DNA of 56,036 bases from SAR202 cluster bacterium Io17-Chloro-G6 (GCA_002816585.1 MUCT01000024.1:1-56036); one strand, 5' to 3'. Positions 30,516 to 40,606 are shown, numbered from the stretch's first letter. Translations and numbers: made by a program. The notes: a model not told the origin generated them from the sequence alone.

Positions 30516-32972
30516 ATGGTTAGCATGAGATACGCAGAGGTGGCAGTGGACGCTGTGGTGGGTCATTCGCGGACCTTCTCCTACTCCATCCTGCCCCGGT
30601 TCACCGTCGAACCTGGTCAACTCGTCTGGGTTCCCTTCGGGGCGCGGGTGCTCCAAGGTCTGGTCGTGGAACTGGTTGACGTGCCCAATGTCCCCCAAAC
30701 CAGGGACATCCTTCAGCCGGTGGAACCGTCGCCCCTCATCGATCCCCTACATCTCCAGTTGGGCCGTTGGATCAGCGCCCACTACCGCTGCTCCATGTTC
30801 ACCGCGTTGGCGCCTCTATTGCCACCCGGATTCGAAGCCCACGTCCGCTCCCGGATCACCGCCGTGCCAGGCGCAGACCCGGCCGCCGCCAACCTGAGGC
30901 CGGAGTCGGTCGAAGCCCTGGAGGTATTATCAGCCAAGAAAACCGGACTGGATGAGGCAGACTTCACCAAGTTGTTAGGCCGGAATGGCGGCCGGGAACT
31001 TGGCCGGTTGGTGGACCGAGGGTTGGTCCGGCGCCGGTTGACCATGCCCCGTCCCAGAGTGGCGCCCAAGTATGAAGGGTTCCTGCTGCCATCACCGGCC
31101 ACCGGCGACCAAGAGGAAACCAGTCTCCCGCCACGCCAAGAAGGGCTCCTGGCCGCAGTGCGGGAGCAGAGGACACCCTATCCCGCCGCCCTGGCCAACC
31201 GGGAGTTTGGCAACGGGGTTGGCCAGGCGCTTTTCGGCAAGGGACTGGTCGCCATGGAATGGGTCCGAACCGACGCGGCATCCACCGCCAATCCTGAGCC
31301 AGCCACCGGTCGGGAGCAGCATAATTTGACCACCCACCAATCCGAAGCGCTGTCAAGAATACAAGCCGCTTTGGATGACCCGCAGCTAGAGCCACGCAGT
31401 TTCTTGCTTCACGGCGTCACGGGCAGTGGCAAGACCGAGGTTTACCTGCGGGCCATAGATCAAGTAGTGCGTCAGGGCCGCCAAGGCATCTTCCTCGTGC
31501 CCGAGATTTCTCTGACACCACAGACTTTGGAGCGGGTCAATGCCTGGTTCCCAGGCCGGGTGGCGGTAATGCACAGCCGGCTCACGGCGCGCCAACAATT
31601 CGACCAGTGGTGGGACATCCGCGAGGGCAAATATGACGTGGTCGTGGGGCCCCGCAGCTCATTGTTCGCGCCATTGGCCGATCTTGGCCTTATCGTCATC
31701 GACGAGGAGCACGAGTGGACCTACAAGCAGATCGAGACCCACCCCCTGTACCATGCCCGGGCCGCCGCCCTGGAGCTGGGCCGAATATCCGGGTCCCCAG
31801 TCTTGATGGGCAGCGCCACTCCCGGCGTGGAGACCTACCACGCGGCGACCAGGGGCCGGCACAGGCTGCTGGAGCTCCCAGACCGGGTGAGCGCCGGGCC
31901 GGACCGCGTATCCCGCCTGGCGGAGGTACAGGTCTGCGATATGCGCCGCGAGCTTCGGGAGGGCAACCGCAGCATCTTTAGCCGGGCTTTGGCCCAGGGA
32001 CTCGAAGTCTGTATCACCGAAGGGCATCAGGCGATCTTATTTTTGAACCGCCGCGGCGCATCTTCGATCGTGCAGTGCCGGGACTGCGGCCACGTGGTCA
32101 CCTGCCGTAGTTGCTCGGTCTCGTTGACCTACCATTTGAACCAAACCCGGCCCACTCCGTCGCGGTCCAGCCACTCGCGGCTGTTGTGCCATCGGTGCAA
32201 CCGCGCCGCCAGGATGCCGTCCACCTGTCCCACTTGCGGCGGGACCCATATCCGCCAATTGGGTGTCGGCACCCAGCGGGTGGTTGAGGAGGTCAAGAAG
32301 CTGTTGCCCCAGACCACGGTTGACCGCCTCGATGCCGACGCCACCCGTTCCGGCCAGGACATGGAAGACATCATGGCCCGCCTATCCAGCGGCGATACCC
32401 AGGTGTTGGTGGGAACCCAGATGGTGGCCAAAGGACTGGACATCCCCAACGTGACACTGGTTGGCGTGGTCCTGGCTGACATCGGCCTTTACCTGCCCGA
32501 CTTTCGGTCCGGGGAGCGGGCTTTTGGCCTGCTATGCCAGGTGGCCGGGCGGGCCGGCCGAGGGGAGGCCACCGGCCAGGTCATCGTTCAGACCTATAAC
32601 CCGGACCACTATGCCATTCAGGCTGCCGCTGCCCAGGATTACCACGCCTTGTACCGGCATGAGATTGACGCCCGGAGGGAAATGGGCAGCCCGCCTTTCA
32701 ACCAACTGGTGCATCTGGTTTTCCAAGACCGAAACGAGAACCAGGCGGTACGGCAGGCGACGGAGACCGCAAAATCCCTCTCCCAGCGCGCCCAAGCCCA
32801 GGGCCTGACCGACATCGACGTCGTGGGTCCGGCCCCGGGCGTGCCCTCCCGCATCAGGGGCCGCCACCGCTGGCACCTGACCCTCAAGGGCCGGGGGCTG
32901 TTGCGTTTTATGGAGGGCCTGGAATTCCCGCCCGGCTGTACCGTCGACGTGGACCCGGTGCACGTCTTATAG
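30516..32972 (+). CDS. priA: Primosomal replication restart helicase PriA (818 aa)
   Basis: A superfamily 2 helicase that restarts stalled forks. It shows the N-terminal 3'BD domain (YAEVAVDAVVGHSRTFSYSI), Walker A GVTGSGKTEVY at about residue 300, DEEH at about 396, GSATPGVET, the zinc-binding cysteine groups CRDCGHVVTCRSC and CHRCN...CPTC (about 521-575) inserted in the helicase, motif V/VI GTQMVAKGLD and QVAGRAGRG. The frame opens at 30441, but the N-terminal domain begins near the ATGs at 30516 and 30525. Length fits the family. The first ATG of this pair is used, with moderate certainty. Confidence 0.95.
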   Translation: MVSMRYAEVAVDAVVGHSRTFSYSILPRFTVEPGQLVWVPFGARVLQGLVVELVDVPNVPQTRDILQPVEPSPLIDPLHLQLGRWISAHYRCSMFTALAPLLPPGFEAHVRSRITAVPGADPAAANLRPESVEALEVLSAKKTGLDEADFTKLLGRNGGRELGRLVDRGLVRRRLTMPRPRVAPKYEGFLLPSPATGDQEETSLPPRQEGLLAAVREQRTPYPAALANREFGNGVGQALFGKGLVAMEWVRTDAASTANPEPATGREQHNLTTHQSEALSRIQAALDDPQLEPRSFLLHGVTGSGKTEVYLRAIDQVVRQGRQGIFLVPEISLTPQTLERVNAWFPGRVAVMHSRLTARQQFDQWWDIREGKYDVVVGPRSSLFAPLADLGLIVIDEEHEWTYKQIETHPLYHARAAALELGRISGSPVLMGSATPGVETYHAATRGRHRLLELPDRVSAGPDRVSRLAEVQVCDMRRELREGNRSIFSRALAQGLEVCITEGHQAILFLNRRGASSIVQCRDCGHVVTCRSCSVSLTYHLNQTRPTPSRSSHSRLLCHRCNRAARMPSTCPTCGGTHIRQLGVGTQRVVEEVKKLLPQTTVDRLDADATRSGQDMEDIMARLSSGDTQVLVGTQMVAKGLDIPNVTLVGVVLADIGLYLPDFRSGERAFGLLCQVAGRAGRGEATGQVIVQTYNPDHYAIQAAAAQDYHALYRHEIDARREMGSPPFNQLVHLVFQDRNENQAVRQATETAKSLSQRAQAQGLTDIDVVGPAPGVPSRIRGRHRWHLTLKGRGLLRFMEGLEFPPGCTVDVDPVHVL

Positions 32973-33115
32973 CCAGCTTTACACTCGTGAGAACCGTTGA
33001 ATATAATGGATAGGGTTGCAAGCTACCTGACCTAGCTCTGGTTGCCGAACCCATTTGGGGGCCAGCTTAACCGGCCCGCCGTAACCGGTAATTCCACACC
33101 TGCGAGGTTGTCCCA

Positions 33116-33688
33116 GTGGCGATCCTGAACATGCGTCTGTTGCCCGACCCCATTCTGAGGAAGCAGGCCAAGAAAGTGGCGAAAGTTACGCCACAGCTCA
33201 AGAAATTGGTCGAAAACATGGTTGATACCATGCATGACCAGAATGGCGTGGGCTTGGCCGCCAACCAAGTGGGCTCCCTTCAGAAAGTGGCGGTGATTCA
33301 AACTCCCGACATGGAGGAACCCATGGTGCTCATCAACCCTGAGATCATGAAGGCAGAGGGTGAACGCCAGGTAGAAGAGGGCTGCTTGAGCGTGCCCGGT
33401 TACCGGGGGCTGGTCAACCGTTCCGAGAAGGTCCGGGCCAAGGCCATGGGGCTGGATGGAAAGATTTACCGGGTTAACGCCGAAGAGTTGCTGGCCCAGG
33501 CCTTGGAGCACGAGATAGACCACCTCAATGGCATCCTGTACATCGACCATCTGGTTAGCCACGAAAGTCTTCGCAAGATTACTTCCACCCACGACGGCGA
33601 GGAACTCGAAGAGGACGAGGAAGATGAGGCGGAAGAGACCACAGCGACTGCGGCCGCAGAGACCTCAGCTTCCAGCAGCGAGGACTGA
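33116..33688 (+). CDS. def: Peptide deformylase with acidic tail (190 aa)
   Basis: Removes the N-formyl group from nascent proteins. All three motifs are present: GVGLAANQVG, EEGCLSVPG (metal Cys) and ALEHEIDHLNG (HExxH metal and catalytic residues). The start is GTG. After about residue 160 there is a tail of Glu/Asp followed by Ala/Thr/Ser, ending SSSED, that ordinary deformylases lack. It would lie near the ribosomal exit tunnel. No formyltransferase gene is adjacent, and the gene sits alone with gaps of about 145-150 bp on each side. Confidence 0.95.
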   Translation: MAILNMRLLPDPILRKQAKKVAKVTPQLKKLVENMVDTMHDQNGVGLAANQVGSLQKVAVIQTPDMEEPMVLINPEIMKAEGERQVEEGCLSVPGYRGLVNRSEKVRAKAMGLDGKIYRVNAEELLAQALEHEIDHLNGILYIDHLVSHESLRKITSTHDGEELEEDEEDEAEETTATAAAETSASSSED

Positions 33689-33841
33689 ACACAGCCATCC
33701 AAAGCCATCTTCTCGTCCCCCCGTCGGTGAACACCAGTTTGCCTAGACTGATGGAATATCGCGTAATTCCTCCGATCCTGCGCCAGCCATTCGCTAGTAA
33801 TTGAAAACTATTTGCCGGCATTTGCTCGTATTCGATAGATA

Positions 33842-35332
33842 TTGATAGATAAACTCGCCGCCTATTTTGCGACCCGAGGGATAGACGCCTACTTGGTGGG
33901 CGGATACGTGCGGGACTGGCTACTCTCTGCCAAGCCGGGCCGTGACATTGATATAGTCGTCTTTGGCGACGCGGAGGCCGTCGCTCAAGGCATTGTACGG
34001 GCGTTCGGCGGCACAATCGTACCCTTAAGTCCTGACCACGGCGTTGTCCGGGTTGTAACTCACAGTGATTCCGGTGATTCAGACCAAGAGAATGTTCCTT
34101 GGAATATCGATGTGGGCGGCGCCACCGGCGGCATTGAAGATAACTTAGTCCGGCGGGATTTCACAATCAATGCGATCGCAGTCCCTTTGTCCGACTGGCG
34201 TTCGTCTGACGCTGTCATCGATACGTTGGGAGGCCGGACCGATATGGCTAACAAAACGGTCCGCGCCTTGAGCCCAACGGTGTTTCAAGATGACCCGGGC
34301 CGACTGCTGCGGGCGGTGAGATTGGCTGGCCAATTGAAATTCCGGATCGAACCGGGTACGTCCAAGCAAATCGCCGCCGACGCCCTGCTGTTGGCCGGCG
34401 TGTCTCCGGAACGGGTCAGAGAGGAATTCTTGAAGATCCTTTCTTTGGACGGGGCAAAAGGACAACTTGAGGTGCTGGACCACTTCGGCCTCTTTGAGTT
34501 GGTGGTGCCTGAGCTACAATCCGCCAAGGGCGTCGACCAGCCCAACATGCATTATTGGGACGTCTGGGGCCATACCATGCACACGGTAGAAGCCGCGGAA
34601 CTGGTGACCAAAGGGCATCAGAATTCGCCCATCTATTCCTGCGTGCCCTGGACCCCCGACAGTGAAGCGCACTTCAGCCGCATGGCCACTGATGGCCACA
34701 CCCGCCGCACGGTGCTTAAACTGGCCGCACTGTTCCATGATGTTGCCAAACCTCAGACCAAGAGCCTGGACGCCACCGGCCGCACCCGGTTTTTTGGCCA
34801 TTCTGAACAGGGCGCTGAGATAGCCGCCAGTCGGCTGGGCCAGCTGCGGGTCGGCTCGAAAGGCATCGAGATGGTGGGTAAGATGGTTGAGCAGCACCTG
34901 CGTCCCACCAACATGCAGAACGGCGAAGAATGGCCCACCGACCGGGCGGTCTACCGCTATTTTCGCGACCTGGGCGACGTCGCCATCGACACCTTGTACC
35001 TGTGTATGGCCGATTATTTGGCCGCAAAAGGGCCCGGTTTGGTGCATGAAGATTGGTTAAACCATGCTAGGATGATGGGACATATCCTCCACGTAGGCAC
35101 AAGTGAGCCCGTTTCGCTCACCGCCACACGCCTCGTCACCGGACATGACCTGATGACCCATTTCAACCTTCAACCGGGGCCTAAGATCGGAGCCGTGTTG
35201 GAACATGTCGAAGAGGCCCAGGCTGTTGGAGAGATCGAAACCAAGGAGCAAGCCTTGGAAATGGCTTCCGATTTGTTGAAAAATATGGCCGGGCGCCCGG
35301 TGCTGGAAATGCACCGCGATAGGTCTGACTAG
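33842..35332 (+). CDS. cca: CCA-adding-type tRNA nucleotidyltransferase / poly(A) polymerase family, with HD domain (496 aa)
   Basis: Class II nucleotidyltransferase: LVGGYVRDWLL, DIDIVVFGD (catalytic aspartates), RRDFTINAIAV and DDPGRLLRAVRLAGQLKF, followed by an HD phosphohydrolase domain with LAALFHDVAKP and FFGHSEQGAEIA. Such proteins add or repair the 3' CCA of tRNAs; some are split A- or CC-adding enzymes or poly(A) polymerases, which cannot be told apart here. The start is TTG 33842. The stop is three bases before secD, so read-through into secDF is likely. The tRNA in this window already encodes CCA, so repair would be its role there. Confidence 0.9.
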   Translation: MIDKLAAYFATRGIDAYLVGGYVRDWLLSAKPGRDIDIVVFGDAEAVAQGIVRAFGGTIVPLSPDHGVVRVVTHSDSGDSDQENVPWNIDVGGATGGIEDNLVRRDFTINAIAVPLSDWRSSDAVIDTLGGRTDMANKTVRALSPTVFQDDPGRLLRAVRLAGQLKFRIEPGTSKQIAADALLLAGVSPERVREEFLKILSLDGAKGQLEVLDHFGLFELVVPELQSAKGVDQPNMHYWDVWGHTMHTVEAAELVTKGHQNSPIYSCVPWTPDSEAHFSRMATDGHTRRTVLKLAALFHDVAKPQTKSLDATGRTRFFGHSEQGAEIAASRLGQLRVGSKGIEMVGKMVEQHLRPTNMQNGEEWPTDRAVYRYFRDLGDVAIDTLYLCMADYLAAKGPGLVHEDWLNHARMMGHILHVGTSEPVSLTATRLVTGHDLMTHFNLQPGPKIGAVLEHVEEAQAVGEIETKEQALEMASDLLKNMAGRPVLEMHRDRSD

Positions 35333-35335
35333 TTC

Positions 35336-37180
35336 ATGCGTTCTCGCAGCATTCGCATATCAATAACGATCATCCTGATCCTAGGCATCGCCATTGCCGC
35401 CCTGGGATTCAAAGACATCAACATCAATATCCCCGGCTTTCCCAAATTGGAGCGCAGTGGCACCGGACCCCTGGGTCTCAAACTGGGTCTCGACCTGCGA
35501 GGCGGCGGTCACTTGGTCTTCCAGGCGGATACTGGAACCAGGTTCGACGTTACCTTCTCCAGCGACGTGACCTTGGCCGATCTAGACAGCACATTGCAAG
35601 GACTGAGGTTCGGTGATAACGACCTCGCTTTGGAGGACCTGCAGGTTCTGCCCCGCGGCGAGGCGAACCGTTTTCTGATTCGCACCGGAATTCTGGCGGA
35701 AGACGACCCCAGACGAACCGGACTGAATGAAGCTTTGGGGGAGGCCCTGGGCGCGGTCCAACTCTTCCAGGTAAGCGTTATAGAGGAACCAACGCAAGAC
35801 CAGATGAAAGGGGTATTGGACAACATCACCCGCCGGGTAAACCGGTTCGGCACCGAAGAGCCGATCATCCAGATATTCGGCGAAGACCGGATCATAGTCC
35901 AGCTCCCAGGGGCGAGCGGCTCAGTGACCGAGATAGTTCTGGTTGATCCTGCCCCTGGTCCGGAGGTAGACGAGACCCTGCGGGCGTTGCTGGAAGCAGC
36001 GGGTTACGTAGATTTTGAGGTTGACCGCAGCAGCGACGACGTCACCATCACCATCCGGTCAAATACGGTAAGTGCCGATATCCAGTCCACGGCGGCCCTA
36101 GCCGTCAATTCGGAGATCGGTCCGTTCTCCCAATTCCGGGTGAACAGCGGCATCGACGAAGCCAAGGCTTTAATTGGCCAGACGGCTTTGCTCGAGTTCA
36201 AGGAGCGGACTTGTCAGACCCCGGCGTGCATCAATTTCACCGATGCCGACCTGGGCCTGACTGGTGACGATCTGTCCCGGGCCGAGGCTTCGACAGACCA
36301 GGTTGGCATTGGCTGGGTGATAAACCTCCAGTTCAACAGCCGGGGCGCCGAGATTTTCTCCAACCTGACCCGCCGAATTCAGACGTCGGAACCGAATCCA
36401 ACCAAGCTGATCGCAATCATCATGGACGATGAATTGCTGCTCGCGCCTGCGGCTAGGGCCTGGATCCGCGACGGGCGCACCCAGATTAGCGGCAACTTCA
36501 CCAGAGAAGAGGCCCGGACTCGTTCCATCCAACTCGAGTCGGGCCGCTTGGCTGTGCCCCTCAAATTGATACAAGAGAGCGACGTCGACGCCCTGCTGGG
36601 GTCTGAGTCGCTGCGCAACAGCTTGATTGCCGGCCTGGTCGGATTGGGTCTGGTGCTGGTGTTCATGATCATCTACTACCGCATGGCTGGAGTAGTGGCG
36701 GCTTGTGCCCTGGTGTTCTACGCGATCATCGTGTTGGCCATTTTCAAGATGATCCCAGTTACTCTGGAGCTGGCCCACATCGGAGGGTTCATCCTGTCCA
36801 TCGGTATGGCCGTTGACGCCAATATCCTGATCTTTGAGCGCATGAAAGAGGAGGTGCGCATCGGCCGCACGTTGGCTTCCTCTATGGAGGTGGGGTTCAA
36901 CCGGGCCTGGCCGGCCATCCGGGATAGCAACATCTCCACCATGATCACCTGCCTGGTGCTCCTGTGGTTCGGCGACCGGCTGGGCGGCGGGTTAGTCACA
37001 GGTGTGGCCATCAGCTTGTTCATCGGCGTTGCGGTCAGCATGTTCACCGCCCTGGTGGTCAGCCGCAACCTGCTACAGCTAATGGCCTGGATCGGGCTTG
37101 GCGGACGAATCGACCTGTTCACGCCCGAGCCGTTGCAGCGCGACCGCCAAGCAGCTCAGATCCAGGGAGGAGGCCGCTAG
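35336..37180 (+). CDS. secD: Protein translocase subunit SecD (614 aa)
   Basis: Proton-driven accessory subunit that pulls exported proteins through SecYEG. It has an N-terminal membrane helix, then the motif GLKLGLDLRGGGHLVF, a large periplasmic P1 region, and the C-terminal five-helix bundle with RNSLIAGLVGLGLVLVFM, GFILSIGMAVDANILIFERMKEE and GVAISLFIGVAVSMFTALVVSR. The P1 part contains a Gly/Asp/Val-rich insertion (about residues 190-250). It overlaps the secF start by one base (TAGTG). Length is usual for SecD. Confidence 0.96.
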   Translation: MRSRSIRISITIILILGIAIAALGFKDININIPGFPKLERSGTGPLGLKLGLDLRGGGHLVFQADTGTRFDVTFSSDVTLADLDSTLQGLRFGDNDLALEDLQVLPRGEANRFLIRTGILAEDDPRRTGLNEALGEALGAVQLFQVSVIEEPTQDQMKGVLDNITRRVNRFGTEEPIIQIFGEDRIIVQLPGASGSVTEIVLVDPAPGPEVDETLRALLEAAGYVDFEVDRSSDDVTITIRSNTVSADIQSTAALAVNSEIGPFSQFRVNSGIDEAKALIGQTALLEFKERTCQTPACINFTDADLGLTGDDLSRAEASTDQVGIGWVINLQFNSRGAEIFSNLTRRIQTSEPNPTKLIAIIMDDELLLAPAARAWIRDGRTQISGNFTREEARTRSIQLESGRLAVPLKLIQESDVDALLGSESLRNSLIAGLVGLGLVLVFMIIYYRMAGVVAACALVFYAIIVLAIFKMIPVTLELAHIGGFILSIGMAVDANILIFERMKEEVRIGRTLASSMEVGFNRAWPAIRDSNISTMITCLVLLWFGDRLGGGLVTGVAISLFIGVAVSMFTALVVSRNLLQLMAWIGLGGRIDLFTPEPLQRDRQAAQIQGGGR

Positions 37181-38163
37181 TGCTGGATATTGTAGGCAAA
37201 CGGGGCTGGTACTTCCTGATCTCGGCTCTGGTTATCGTGCCGGGCCTAATATCGATGATGGCCCCGCCCGGCTGGCTGACCGGGGATTCGGGGTTGAAAG
37301 TAGGCATCGACTTCTCCAGCGGTTCCGTGATGAACGTTACCTTCCGAAATCCCGTGAAGGAGGACGATATTCGGCAACGCATGGACGAATTGGGCCACAC
37401 CGAGGCGCTGATCCAAAAGATCGGTGGTACCAACTTTTTTATCCGCACGGAGGTGTTGCAAGAAGCAGTTGGTGACGGTCTGTCTGAGCGAGAGGTTATC
37501 GAGCGCGACCTGGAGAAATTCCTGGGCATGGAACGGGACCGGGTTGAGTTCGATACCGTCTCCCCCATCGTGGCCCAAGAAACGGTGAAAACGGCTTTTT
37601 ATGCCCTAGCCGCCGCCTCAGTGTTCATCCTGTTCTTCGTGTGGTATGCCTTCCGCCGGGTACCCAAAGCGCACCGGTATGGAGTGAGCGCGATACTGGC
37701 CCTAGTCCACGACCTGTTCGTGATACTGGGCGTATTCTCGATCCTTGGGAGGGTCATCAACCTTGAAGTGAACTCCATGTTCATCGTGGGGCTGCTGATC
37801 GTGGCCGGCTACAGCGTAAACGACACCATCGTGGTGTTTGACCGCATCCGAGAGAATGTATCGCGGCATCCGGACCGCGACCTAGCGCCCATGGTCAACA
37901 TGAGCATCATGGAGAGCATGGGCCGGTCTCTGAACACCAGTATCACGACCTTGGTGGTGCTGCTGGCCATGCTGTTCATCGGGGGCAACAGCATCCGCGA
38001 ATTGGTATTGGTGCTGGCCATCGGCGCGGTTATTGGGACCTACAGCTCCATATTCATCGCCAGCCAATTTCTGGTGATGTGGGACCGGGGCGAGATTGGC
38101 CGATTCTCCCGGCGAGGGCCGGCGGCCGCTGCCTCATCATTGCTTCACATTATCGGACGCTAA
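37180..38163 (+). CDS. secF: Protein translocase subunit SecF (327 aa)
   Basis: The partner of SecD. It has an N-terminal helix (FLISALVIVPGLISM), KVGIDFSSGSVMNVTF (the SecF GxDFxGG-like motif), a short periplasmic domain, and five helices with VHDLFVILGVFSILG, VAGYSVNDTIVVFDRIREN and LNTSITTLVVLLAMLF. The reading frame continues upstream into secD, but GTG 37180, overlapping the secD stop, gives the standard N-terminus. The pair is followed convergently by an alcohol dehydrogenase. Confidence 0.96.
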   Translation: MLDIVGKRGWYFLISALVIVPGLISMMAPPGWLTGDSGLKVGIDFSSGSVMNVTFRNPVKEDDIRQRMDELGHTEALIQKIGGTNFFIRTEVLQEAVGDGLSEREVIERDLEKFLGMERDRVEFDTVSPIVAQETVKTAFYALAAASVFILFFVWYAFRRVPKAHRYGVSAILALVHDLFVILGVFSILGRVINLEVNSMFIVGLLIVAGYSVNDTIVVFDRIRENVSRHPDRDLAPMVNMSIMESMGRSLNTSITTLVVLLAMLFIGGNSIRELVLVLAIGAVIGTYSSIFIASQFLVMWDRGEIGRFSRRGPAAAASSLLHIIGR

Positions 38164-38187
38164 TGTGGCGTGCCACCCTAGGTTCAC

Positions 38188-39243
38188 CTAACCTATCCCA
38201 GTGTTAGGCAGTAGGACTATCCGCCCCGTGGGTTTCCGTTCCGATACCAAGCCGTAGGCCACCGATGCTTGCTCCAAAGGCAGCTCCAGGTCCACCAAGG
38301 GCCGCAACTTGCCCTCCAGCACCATCTTGCCGGCCTGTTCCACGATCGCCCTGGAAACTCCCGATGCTCCCAGTATCCGGGCGTCCCGGAAGATAACTTC
38401 GGCGGGATTCAAGCTGATCCTCTGGCCCAGGATTTCTCCCAGCAAGACCAAGCGGCCGAACTGGGCCAGACTGTCAAGGGTCGATGGGAACAGGGCTGAG
38501 CCCACGGTGTCGATCACCACCTCCGAGCCCTCGTCTTCGGTCATCGCCAGCACCAACTCCGAGAAGTCCAGTCCGTTGTCCACCAGGACCTCGGCCGCGC
38601 CCAGGTCGCGTAGCGCATTCTCTTTGTCCGGTGACGACGAGACGGCCAACACCCGCGCTCCCAGGGCCGTTGCAGCCTGCACAGCATGGGAGCCCAGCCC
38701 CCCTCCCGCGCCGGTGACGACCACCGTCTCTCCTGGGCTTACCTGGGCTGTGTTCTGCACCGCTTGAAGGGCCACTCCCATCGGGCAGGCCAAGAGGGCT
38801 GCTCCAACCGGATCAATGCCCTCGGGCACCTTTACTAGGCTGTGTTCCGAAAGCGCCACGTATTCCGCAAACCCGCCATCGCGCCCGTGGCCGATGCCCT
38901 GGCCCTCCCGGCACCGGTGCTCCCGGCCGTTGGCGCAGCGGTCACAGTGGCCGCAGGCGTCGGTGAGGAGGCTGACCACCCGGTCCCCCGGCCTAAGTCC
39001 GGTGACGCCGTCGCCGGTTTCCTCCACAAGGCCCGATATCTCATGGCCCAGGATCACGCCGGGCCCAACGCCGCGTCGAAGCATTCCGGCCATAACGGAC
39101 CGGTCGTGGTGACAGAATCCGCAGGCGGTAACCCGGACCAAGGCCTGGTGGGATTCCGGTCTGGGAACGGGGACATCGATCACCTCGACGACCGGAGGGC
39201 CGCTTGCCCGTGTCCCCGTTTGGACTAAATTTAAGGCTTTCAT
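38188..39243 (-). CDS. Zinc-binding alcohol dehydrogenase family protein (351 aa)
   Basis: Medium-chain dehydrogenase/reductase: catalytic zinc ligands in ACGFCHHD and GHEISGLVEE, structural zinc cysteines in CGHCDRCANGREHRC, and a Rossmann fold GAGGGLGSHAVQAATALGARVLAV. It would oxidise an alcohol or reduce an aldehyde or ketone with NAD(P). The substrate is unknown. It is convergent with secF and divergent from nfo, so it is its own unit. The N-terminus shows no unusual extension. Confidence 0.92.
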   Translation of the reverse strand: MKALNLVQTGTRASGPPVVEVIDVPVPRPESHQALVRVTACGFCHHDRSVMAGMLRRGVGPGVILGHEISGLVEETGDGVTGLRPGDRVVSLLTDACGHCDRCANGREHRCREGQGIGHGRDGGFAEYVALSEHSLVKVPEGIDPVGAALLACPMGVALQAVQNTAQVSPGETVVVTGAGGGLGSHAVQAATALGARVLAVSSSPDKENALRDLGAAEVLVDNGLDFSELVLAMTEDEGSEVVIDTVGSALFPSTLDSLAQFGRLVLLGEILGQRISLNPAEVIFRDARILGASGVSRAIVEQAGKMVLEGKLRPLVDLELPLEQASVAYGLVSERKPTGRIVLLPNTGIG

Positions 39244-39383
39244 ACCAGCGGATTATATTCCCAGGACCGTATACCGCCAAGGCAACCCTCCCGTATAATT
39301 GGTGGTGCCGGTCCAGTTAGCTCAGGCTCGGACCTGAGCCTGCGGCCAAACGGAGAGCCAATAGTCATTCCGGGGAGTAGGCG

Positions 39384-40241
39384 ATGAAAATCGGTGCCCA
39401 TGTATCCACTGCTGGAGGCATCAACAATGCGGTTGCTAGGGGCCGGGACATAGGTTGCGAGGCCATACAGATGTTCGGTTCATCGCCCCAGACTTGGGCT
39501 TTTAAGCCAGTGCCCGGAGAGCAGATCGAACTTTTCAAACAGGACCTAGCCGAAGCCGGCATTGGCCCGGTTTTTTTGCATGCTATATATCTCATCAACC
39601 TTGGTACTCCCAACAAGGACAATCTGCAGAAGGGGATCGATTCCCTGGTCAAGTACATGACTCTGGCGGCCAGCATTGGCGCGGCCGCCGTCATTTTCCA
39701 TCCGGGCAGCCACGGCGGCCAGGGCTACGAAGCAGTGCTGCCCCAGACCGTGGCCGCCATCAAGACGGTGCTGGATGCCTCGCCCGACGGTCCCTCCCTG
39801 GCCGTGGAGAACATGGCCGGGATGGGACAACACATCGGGGCCAGATTCGACGAACTTGGCGGAATCATGCAGGCCGTGAACAACCCCCGTCTCAAGATAT
39901 GTTTGGATACCCAGCATTCCTTTGCCGCCGGCTATGACCTGTCCAACCCCGGCGGGATACAGGCGATGTTGGACGAATTGGACGCCGGCCCCGGCAGCGC
40001 CAACGTGGTGGCGGTCCACGCAAACGACTCCAAGCGTGTCTGCGGATCGGGGGTGGACCGGCACGACAATATCGGCGAAGGGTTCATCGGCGAAGCGGGC
40101 TTCGCCGCCATCATGGGTAACGCGGCCTTCGCAAACGTGCCATTTCTGCTCGAGGTGCCGGGTTTCGAGGGCAAAGGCCCCGACCAACGGAACATCGACA
40201 TCCTCAAGAAGATCAGGCACCAGGTTGGGCGTTCCCCTTGA
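39384..40241 (+). CDS. nfo: Deoxyribonuclease IV, AP endonuclease Nfo (285 aa)
   Basis: A TIM-barrel, trinuclear-zinc base-excision repair enzyme that cuts at abasic sites. Motifs: IGAHVSTAGGI, FHPGSH, LAVENMAGMG, CLDTQHSFAAGYD, VVAVHANDSK, DRHDNIGEGFIG and PFLLEVPG. All expected His, Glu and Asp ligands appear. Length is normal. The ATG has GGGGAG at about 39372-39377. Its stop overlaps an upstream possible TTG of the next gene, so nfo, the zincin and pgpA are likely one transcript. Confidence 0.96.
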   Translation: MKIGAHVSTAGGINNAVARGRDIGCEAIQMFGSSPQTWAFKPVPGEQIELFKQDLAEAGIGPVFLHAIYLINLGTPNKDNLQKGIDSLVKYMTLAASIGAAAVIFHPGSHGGQGYEAVLPQTVAAIKTVLDASPDGPSLAVENMAGMGQHIGARFDELGGIMQAVNNPRLKICLDTQHSFAAGYDLSNPGGIQAMLDELDAGPGSANVVAVHANDSKRVCGSGVDRHDNIGEGFIGEAGFAAIMGNAAFANVPFLLEVPGFEGKGPDQRNIDILKKIRHQVGRSP

Positions 40242-40246
40242 TCAAC

Positions 40247-40606
40247 ATGACCAACCGGGAATTCATTCGGCTGGTGTGCCAGGCCTACCGGGAGATACCC
40301 GGAGAGGTGCTCCGGGCGTTGGACAACGTGGACGTGACAGTTGAGGATTGGCCGGGGCCCGAAGAACAGGAACTGATCAACGGCGAAGGCACTCTGTTCG
40401 GGCTCTACACAGGCGTCCCCTTGACCGAACGGGAGGGCGGCGGTCTGATGTTTCCCGACCGGATCGTCATCTACCGTCAGCCCATTTTGCGCAGTTGCTC
40501 CAGCCGTACTGAGGCCGAACGCGAGATCAAGGTCACTCTGTGGCACGAGATCGGCCACTACCTGGGGATGAGCGAGGACGACCTGCACCGGTTGGGATAC
40601 GGTTAG
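40247..40606 (+). CDS. Zincin-like metallopeptidase family protein (119 aa)
   Basis: A small protein ending in TLWHEIGHYLGMSEDDLHRLG: the HExxH metal site with a downstream Asp-rich segment is the mark of the DUF1025/zincin-like family often encoded in actinobacteria and Chloroflexota. Upstream, ILRSCSSRTEAEREIKVTLWHEIGH forms the active-site helix. It is soluble with no signal peptide. Substrates of this family are not known. TTG 40238, overlapping the nfo stop, is an alternative start. Its stop overlaps the GTG of pgpA. Confidence 0.88.
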   Translation: MTNREFIRLVCQAYREIPGEVLRALDNVDVTVEDWPGPEEQELINGEGTLFGLYTGVPLTEREGGGLMFPDRIVIYRQPILRSCSSRTEAEREIKVTLWHEIGHYLGMSEDDLHRLGYG

